This document shows positions 57,295-64,000 of a stretch of 64,000 nt of DNA, in pieces. The stretch spans positions 1,922,001 through 1,986,000 of the forward strand of contig JAFEKR010000005.1 in NCBI GenBank assembly GCA_019022495.1, written 5' to 3'. How positions within the stretch are numbered: the stretch's first letter is position 1; each line of letters opens with the position of its first letter. Below the pieces are notes generated by a model, which was not told the origin of the DNA, searched no databases, and saw only the letters and a program-made list of their open reading frames with translations. The position numbers and the translations under genes are program-made. The stretch is from Epichloe hybrida (lineage: Eukaryota > Ascomycota > Sordariomycetes > Hypocreales > Clavicipitaceae).

Positions 57295-60200
57295 ATGGAT
57301 GTCGAAATGACTTCGGAAGATGCTGGCCAGCAACGTTCCCAGTCCCAGCCATCCGACTCCCCCGCGAAAACATCTCCTTCCGCCCCCAACGGCAGTGGAC
57401 ACGCTGCTGCTGGGCAAATGAGTTTCAGGAGGTATTAATCGCACACATAAGAATCGTGATGGGTGAAGAACCGAAACTAACGGCATGTCATCTCTTTAGG
57501 CAACGAGCGTCACGAGCATGTGAGGTATGTGTCTGTGGTCGGCCGCTGCGTTGCTTTTGCGTCTGGCCCTGCCGTAGGTCCATGAGCCGAGGCAAATATG
57601 ATGCACCCCACGCTTTCTTGACTTCATGAAGACTTGATTCGGCGCTGACCATCCGCCTCTTATTAGACTTGTCATGCACGAAAGGTATTTTTCTTCTTCA
57701 AACACTCACCTTGCAGTGTTTTTGGGTGTGAAGATTGACTCTTTCTACGTTGTTTAGGTTCGATGTGACGCTGCCAGCCTCGGCGTCCCGTGCACGAACT
57801 GTGTCGCCTTTCAGATCGAATGTCGCATACCAACGCCAAAGAGAAAAAAACCTCAAAATGCCAGCAGCCAGACCAACAGAGACTCTGATAGGTACTTGGT
57901 TCAAATCAACACCCTGTACCGTTTTCAACTGTACACCTTGAAGCTAATCGGCCTTGTGTCCACGCCGGCAGTGAACGAGAAGGGACGGATGATCGGTCAA
58001 ATCAAACACCTCCAGCTAGTAGTGGTGGTGCCTCTTATCCCCGACCACCGGCGGTATTGCACACATCTGACGGAACTCCCTCCTCATCCATGACCGAAGC
58101 GCAAGCCCGGCAAGAAGAAGTTGACAGTGATACATATCTCAATTTGGTTATGAAGCCAAAGTTCATCCGCGCACCCATCACAGAAGCTGGGCGAGTGGCC
58201 TTTCTGGGAGAATCCTCCAATCTCACCCTCCTCGTACACGATCGTCAAGGATCGTCAGATGTTGTTCACTACCCTCTTCCGGAGAATGTTAGAGGTTCAC
58301 GCGCCAGGCTCACCGAGCTAGACAATGTTGAGATTGAGATTCTGCATCAAAGAGGGGCATTCCTCCTCCCACCTCGGTCTTTATGCGATGAGCTAATTGA
58401 AGCATATTTCAAATGGGTTCACCCCATTGTGCCGGTCATTAATCGGTGCCGCTTCATGAGACAATATCGGGACCCCAAGGATCCTCCTTCTCTGCTGCTC
58501 CTCCAGGCAGTACTCTTGGCTGGCTCAAGGGTCTGCACCAATGCGCAGTTGATGGATGCGAACGGTTCCACAACTCCTGCTGCGTTAACTTTCTACAAAC
58601 GTGCCAAGGCGCTCTACGACGCAAACTACGAGGACGATCGCGTAACAATCGTTCAGTCACTACTACTAATGGGATGGTATTGGGAGGGACCAGAGGATGT
58701 TACCAAAAATGTCTTCTATTGGAGTCGGGTTGCGACTATTGTCGCTCAAGGCTCTGGGATGCATCGCAGCGTCGAGCAGTCCCAACTGAGCAAATCCGAC
58801 AAGCGATTGTGGAAAAGAATCTGGTGGACGCTTTTCACACGAGATAGATCTGTGGCCGTTGCCCTTGGACGTCCTGTCCACATTAGCCTCGATGACTCGG
58901 ATGTAGAAATGCTCACAGAAGAAGACTTCTTGGAAGACGAGCCGGATCGAGCGAGCGAATTTCCACCGGATCCCATACACGTGCAATTCTTTCTGCAATA
59001 TGTCAAATTGTGCGAGATCATGGGCTTGGTGTTATCACAGCAATATTCTGTCGCGTCCAAGGGTCGTCAAAGAAATGCCATTGACTTGACGCATAGCGAC
59101 ATGGCGTTGGCGGACTGGCTACAGAACTGTCCAAAGATTGTATACTGGGAGATGCCTCGTCATCATTTCTGGTCCGCTCTGCTGCATTCAAACTATTACA
59201 CTACTCTGTGCTTGTTGCACAGAGCGCACATGCCTCCCAGTGGTTCAAGAAGTTTTCCAGATGATTCTCCCTACCCATCAAGAAATATCGCGTTTCAAGC
59301 CGCCGCCATGATCACATCAATTGTTGAAAACCTGGCCGCCCACAAAGAGTTACGCTATTGTCCAGCCTTCATCGTCTACAGCCTGTTCTCTGCTCTTATC
59401 ATGCACGTCTATCAGATGCGCTCACCAGTCCCTTCCATTCAGCAAGTCACGCAGGACAGGCTGCGAAAATGTATGCAAGCCTTGAAAGAAGTATCGAGGG
59501 TCTGGCTGGTTGGTAAGATGGTCTACACTCTTTTCGAGTCAATAATTGGCAACAAAATGCTGGAGGAGCGTCTTCAAAAAGCTGGCGGCAAACGCCACCG
59601 AAAAATGCAGCACAGCCTGTCCCAATTAGAGCAACACAGCAAAGCACAGGATGCGTCCAAGAGAAAGTATGATGACATGGCTATCGACTTTACCGCCAAC
59701 GCTCCCACGCCGCAAGAATCCTACGAGCGCTCACGACCTCAGACACCAAGCGCTATCAAGAATGAGCCTGCGCCGATGATGCAACCGCCGACGGTTGTGT
59801 CGCCAAATAGCCGTCCCACTGCAGCTGATACGTTCATGGGCGGCACCAACTCGCGGCCACAAACGAGGCCAGCCACGCCTTTCAATCCTTCTTTCTCGGT
59901 TCCAGCAACTCCTCCTGATTTGTATCTCGTGACAAGGAACTCGCCCAACTTGTCCCAGTCTTTATGGGAAAACTTCCAGCCGGATCAGCTCTTTCCAGAG
60001 AGCTCAAGCATGCCAACTTTCCCCCATTTATCTCCGACACAAACTCATCCAGATTTGACCCAAAATTTGATGCCGCAAATGACGTCCAATGGCATGTCAC
60101 AAGGTCAGACTGGCAACCAGTTTCAGTCCCGGGGTGGTCAAGGTCAAGGAAACGGCGGAGTTTCCGTGCAAGGTTTCCACGCGCCGGCGGCAAGCATGTG

Positions 60201-60444
60201 GCAAGCCAATTTTGACGGAGGAATTCATGACGGACAGAGTCCAGATAGTTGGAGCACCAGTTCGGCGCAAGGGCAGCCTGCTCCCACGACTTTGAATGTC
60301 GAAGACTGGTAAATCACCCTGCCATGATGCCGTGGGATCAAACGGTCATGTGTTCGGCTCAACGCTAACTCCATTTGTAGGTTCCAATTTTTCGGCATCA
60401 ATGGTGATGCAAGTAATTTGAACCTGGATGTGTCACTCAGCTGA
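57295..60444 (+). CDS. CTF1B: Zn2Cys6 transcription factor of the CTF1/FarB (cutinase, fatty-acid) type
   Basis: This nuclear regulator resembles the family that activates cutinase, lipase and fatty-acid catabolism genes. I read six exons: 57295-57431, 57500-57524, 57667-57684, 57758-57891, 57972-60308 and 60381-60444, giving 904 residues. The zinc cluster is split over three exons: Cys53, Cys56, Cys63, Cys72, Cys75 and Cys82 in ACETCHARKVRCD and VPCTNCVAFQIEC, with exact C-x2-C-x6-C-x8-C-x2-C-x6-C spacing, followed by a basic linker (PTPKRKK). The fungal-specific middle homology region covers about residues 200-500 (FKWVHPIVPVINR, LLMGWYWEGPEDVTKN, LWKRIWWTLFTRDR). The Gln/Pro/Ser-rich C-terminus may activate transcription and ends WFQFFGINGD after the last intron. 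Without that intron the frame stops at 60312, which is the alternative end. The family is recognised firmly, the CTF1-beta/FarB orthology less so. Confidence 0.85.
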
Positions 60445-62139
60445 TTTTCGTTCAAGTGTACGCCACCAAGTACTAGTGTCTATGTGGAGGGGTTGTGATT
60501 TATATGTCACTGCATTGATAATTCTATTTGCCAGAGTTCGGTCATTTCTCTCATCATTCAGAACGGTAGCTGTATATAAAACGAATGAAGCCATGGGAGC
60601 TGAAGGTAATTGAATCTTTTCATACAAGCGCAGACTGCCGACAGAGTAATTCAGGCATACAATATTGTATTTGACCCGAGTGCTCCCTCATCATCTGACA
60701 AGATCTGAGACGCGGATCCATCGTCATGGCAGATGTATACATATATTGGTTAGAGTTGTTGCTTCATCGGGTTGATGTGCCCTTCCCTGGGCGAGTCTAG
60801 GTGCGCAAGTGAGATAGGATGTTGATTCGTTTCCACAATTCAACTGAACTCATTTCAAATCCCAATATCATCATATGCAGCACTTGCTTTTGTCGACGAA
60901 GAAAAAAAATAGCAATTGACAGTGTTAGCAGGATGGTGTTTTTTGCATGTGCATCGCTCCCACTTCTTCATATTCGTCATACTGGCGGTATTCCTCTGCC
61001 TTCATGTACCTCGGAACTATTCTACATCACTAAACTAGAACCATTCAGAAACCTGTTTTATGTACTTTTGGTTGATTCAAAATATTGCAATACAATGGGT
61101 ATACTTCAGTACTAACTAGGGAGAAAATAGCGTCGAGGGAGGCCCATTTCCTCGGGGCCGGTTACGCTTCGCACCTGTACTATGACTCCATAGCCTCTTG
61201 TAGCCTTGTGCACATACCTGATAACGAGTGACTCGAAGCACCTTGTGAATGATGCGGTTATGAAAGTACGCCTTAGTAAATGGACTGTCTATAGTATCTA
61301 GGCTATTATATAGATGTAGTGCATGTATGAGTAGCCTTTTCTGTATGTAAGGCCTTTGTCAGTACCGCCGACCGGTGATGTGCCCGATCCAATTGCGCCA
61401 CAGATGACAACAAAAGAATACGCATTGAACAAGTGGAGGACACCTGTATTTCTAGGTCCAGGCAAGGCCTAGATCGTCAAAACATGTGTAAATATACCTT
61501 TAATTAGTGAAAGTTAATTGCACACAAGCCTATGTAGTGACCGCAGTGAGGCCTTATCATTTCCAAAGAGATAGGTGCGAGGCCTTACCAGCCCCTAAGG
61601 AGATGCTACATGTAATTATGGTCGTTCGAGGTCGAGCATGCCATTCGAGTGCTCCCTACATACATGTAGATGTATAAGTCGCGGCCGGGATTGGCCCCAC
61701 ATACCAGCATACCTACATGTACGTACTGTACATACGGATTAGCTAGTAGCGGATAACTCGGTTGAATTGGCGCTATTATTACCAGTTGCCTCCTCCCGCC
61801 TTGCTGCTTTCTCTACATTCTTGTCACTGCGTGTTCATGCTTTCCTCGTCATCGCAACTCACAACAAGCTGTTATCACCGCCACCAACTCTCGTATCAAA
61901 CCCGGAATTCTTTCACATCTTCTTGACATAGAAGGGAAAAGGGGGAAAGGGGAGAAAGGAGAAGACCAGGGCTCACGTTAACCCCAGAGACCGAAGTTGG
62001 GCTGACCTGCAGGGTACAATTCGATACCAAAGCCGAAATATCATCCGCAGTGCGAGTTCGCCGATTCAACTAGCTGAGCACTGATGCGAAGCTACGACGT
62101 CGAAACTCGCGAGCCGTCGTCGCCGAGTGCGCGGTCACC
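60445..62139. promoter_or_regulatory. Large intergenic region, no gene seen
   Basis: About 1.7 kb with normal composition contain the 3' end of the transcription factor gene and the promoter of the LysM gene. A purine run (about 61929-61967, GAAGGGAAAAGGGGGAAAGG and onward) and palindromic ACATGTA words near 61664-61730 stand out. Frames of 60-98 codons have no recognisable domain. No tRNA-like B box was found. Confidence 0.5.
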
Positions 62140-63969
62140 ATGATTGATCGCAGCGATTCGGTCAAGGCTCCGACCAGCATATCAACATCCGCTGTTTCAG
62201 CGAGCTCCCAGCCCGTGGGGTCAAGCAACATCCGTCCGCGCAATCGCCGACTTGACAACGCCGTCCAATCCGATGGAACACCAACAAGTATTCATTCCAC
62301 AAGGAGCAGTGCTGGTCTCTGCCCCTCGAGAGATGTTATGAGAAGCTCTACGGACGTCGCTGGATCCTCTGAGCGTTCAGGACCAGGAACTCGACCCGAC
62401 GACGCAGCGGGTGGGCACGAGCTGGCGCGATTTATCGGTGACTCTTGGACTCGGAGTTGGACATCAGTCCAAGCCTTCGCCTCGAATATCATGCCTAATG
62501 GCAATAAACCTTCAAACGGCCTCAGGCCGCCACAAGGGAGACTGCGCCTTCGTAGCAACTCTCGCCTAGATACCTGGGGACCGGTGCCACCATCCCGGCT
62601 ACCTTCCACGCACGAAAGCGCGGCAGGATCTCTTGCCCGTAGGGAAGCAGATCTGAAGGTCGCCAAGACAGCAAGTGTTCTGGAGAGCTACGAGGGGGTG
62701 AATGGAGGGCTCGATATTTTGGGCAAGCACAAGCGCCGAAAATCCGATGAGCTCGTTTCTCACGACCTTCAAGCGGCGGAGCAATTGGTCTACGTTCATG
62801 AAGTACAACCCAACGACACTTATGCGGGCATTGTTCTTCGCTACAAATGCCGCGAGGACGTCTTTCGAAAGGCGAACCGTCTTTGGTCTCGAGACAGCAT
62901 TCAGACGCGCAAGTTGCTCATATTGCCAGTTGATGCTTGCGAGATAAGAGGGCGACCTTGTGGCTCTCCAACGGGTGATCAAGGCTATGAGACGGACTTC
63001 CTAGCCCCAACACCGTCAGCAATCGGAGGCGCACCCTCAACCAACGAAACGCATAGTGATAGCTTCTTCGCGGAGCTTCATAGCTCAGCATCTAATGCCA
63101 ACACTCACTGTGAGCAGGATGCAGAAGATGACAGGCCCTGGACACATGTACGCTGGGTACAGATTGAGACATTCGAAAAACCAGTGCAGATTGCGCGGGT
63201 AGCTCGGCAGTCTTTAGGATATTACCCCCCAAGACGAAAAAGAAGTGTTAGGACCGTATCCCCCTTATCAACACCTAGACAGAGCTCAGACTTGTTCAAT
63301 TTACCTCCTAGCTCGAATGAACGACCATCTCATCATCGAATTGACTCATCTAGCGATCAGCCGCCTGTTTCCGGCACGCCCGTATCATCTTGCAGCCGCG
63401 CGGGGAGTGAGACGGCAGACACTAGGCCAACATGGATGCGACGGCCGGGTGGAGTTGGTTCCATGAACAGTAATGTTAGAGCGCCAGGCCCGGACAAGGA
63501 TTACCTCAATATATGGGCAAAGAAGCACTTGCCAGGCTTGAATATTGATGAGTTGCCCTCTATGTCCGTCATGGGATCAGAGAGTGCACATTTTGGTTTT
63601 GGGCATTCTTCACCAAGCATTGTTGAAGGTCCGTTTGAAGAGGGCAGAGACATCAGCAGCACTTCACGCCAGGGAAATGGTTTGGATAGGGCGGCTGCGG
63701 TAGTCGAACACTGGTTGCGAGGCGCTCTAGCCAAACGGCCTAGCACCCCGCTGTTAGGAAATCGATCAAGACCAACGGGCTCATCTTCCAATCAAGCAGT
63801 CAGTGACTTGATTGAGCTTATGGACGCTACCGGCGAAGAAGACAAACCGACAAATTTGTTAACACCATCACGTCCTGTAGCGACTGCTCGAAACGATGAT
63901 ATTGTTTCCTCAAGGGGCAAAAAAAGGATGGCTGTGGGGAACCCTGATACACAGAAGAAAGATGATTAA
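62140..63969 (+). CDS. LysM-domain protein without signal peptide
   Basis: A single exon of 609 codons runs from ATG at 62140 to TAA at 63967-63969. A single LysM domain lies at about residues 217-268 (YVHEVQPNDTYAGIVLRYKC, continuing with the KANRLWSRDSIQTRKLLILP segment). The rest is Ser/Pro/Arg-rich and probably disordered. No N-terminal hydrophobic signal or membrane segment is visible, so unlike secreted LysM effectors it is probably intracellular, like the LYSMD family or the LysM proteins annotated in many ascomycetes with unknown function. The role is not known; binding of chitin is not implied by this domain alone. The C-terminal half contains a short conserved-looking block (DYLNIWAKKHLPGLNIDEL, about 455-475). 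A purine run precedes the start region. Confidence 0.8.
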   Translation: MIDRSDSVKAPTSISTSAVSASSQPVGSSNIRPRNRRLDNAVQSDGTPTSIHSTRSSAGLCPSRDVMRSSTDVAGSSERSGPGTRPDDAAGGHELARFIGDSWTRSWTSVQAFASNIMPNGNKPSNGLRPPQGRLRLRSNSRLDTWGPVPPSRLPSTHESAAGSLARREADLKVAKTASVLESYEGVNGGLDILGKHKRRKSDELVSHDLQAAEQLVYVHEVQPNDTYAGIVLRYKCREDVFRKANRLWSRDSIQTRKLLILPVDACEIRGRPCGSPTGDQGYETDFLAPTPSAIGGAPSTNETHSDSFFAELHSSASNANTHCEQDAEDDRPWTHVRWVQIETFEKPVQIARVARQSLGYYPPRRKRSVRTVSPLSTPRQSSDLFNLPPSSNERPSHHRIDSSSDQPPVSGTPVSSCSRAGSETADTRPTWMRRPGGVGSMNSNVRAPGPDKDYLNIWAKKHLPGLNIDELPSMSVMGSESAHFGFGHSSPSIVEGPFEEGRDISSTSRQGNGLDRAAAVVEHWLRGALAKRPSTPLLGNRSRPTGSSSNQAVSDLIELMDATGEEDKPTNLLTPSRPVATARNDDIVSSRGKKRMAVGNPDTQKKDD

Positions 63970-64000
63970 TTTGACAGGTTTCTGACAACGAGCTGATTCA
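63970..64000. other. Edge of window after the LysM gene
   Basis: Thirty-one bases of 3' flank remain; nothing can be said. Confidence 0.4.

Noticed and set aside
60819..61115. 98-codon plus-strand frame in the intergenic region
   Set aside because: Composition and lack of similarity suggest chance; no splice partners found.

Overview
The window is a piece of a filamentous ascomycete (Pezizomycotina) nuclear genome, most likely a sordariomycete close to Hypocreales. The genes have short introns of about 45-140 bp with GTANGT/YAG borders, and the protein families are fungal (MSP1, monopolin CSM1, MCD4, a CTF1/FarB-type Zn2Cys6 regulator, an intracellular LysM protein). The repeats are saturated with C-to-T / G-to-A transitions and stop codons, the signature of repeat-induced point mutation (RIP). 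The Hypocreales placement is an inference from protein resemblance only.

Layout. (1) 1-9.4 kb is a gene-rich left arm: a complex I subunit (nuo-32/NDUFA5 type, minus), the AAA+ extractase MSP1 (minus), CSM1/Pcs1 (plus, divergent from MSP1) and the GPI-anchor enzyme MCD4 (plus). (2) 9.7-56.5 kb holds no host gene that I can support. It is a set of transposons inserted into one another, flanked by two short palindromic elements. (3) 57.3-64 kb is the right arm: a Zn2Cys6 transcription factor of the cutinase/fatty-acid regulator type, then a LysM-domain protein, both plus.

The central block can be unwrapped almost completely from terminal repeats and target-site duplications (TSDs). The outermost unit is one Tc1/mariner-type DNA transposon (40-bp terminal inverted repeats at 10256-10295 and 56147-56186, TA duplication) that would be only about 1.9 kb without its insertions. 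Inside its transposase sit a solo copia LTR (TSD TTTAG) and a Ty3/gypsy element, here Gypsy-5 (12867-56081, TSD GTAAG). Gypsy-5 encloses a Tad-like LINE carrying another solo copia LTR (TSD TATAG); a full copia, Copia-1 (20959-36263, TSD ACTAG); Copia-3 (36483-50744); and a palindromic MITE at 53227-53638. Copia-1 contains a 591-bp TRIM (TSD TTAAA), a solo LTR of its own family (TSD ATAAA) and a second copia, Copia-2 (28037-34788, TSD GATTT). Copia-3 contains a solo LTR of the Gypsy-5 family (TSD AGTGT), and a second gypsy, Gypsy-4 (43300-50525, TSD CTATT), is inserted in one of its own LTRs. A 300-bp MITE abuts the right end of the Tc1 unit at the same TA.

No coding frame in the block survives; the mobile genes are RIP-degraded relics, while the shortest elements and some LTRs keep near-normal base composition. 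I could not resolve about 2 kb (19190-20953 plus 36269-36482), the left edge of the LINE, or why Copia-3 lacks a matching TSD. All boundaries and splice sites were read by eye; nothing was run against a database.
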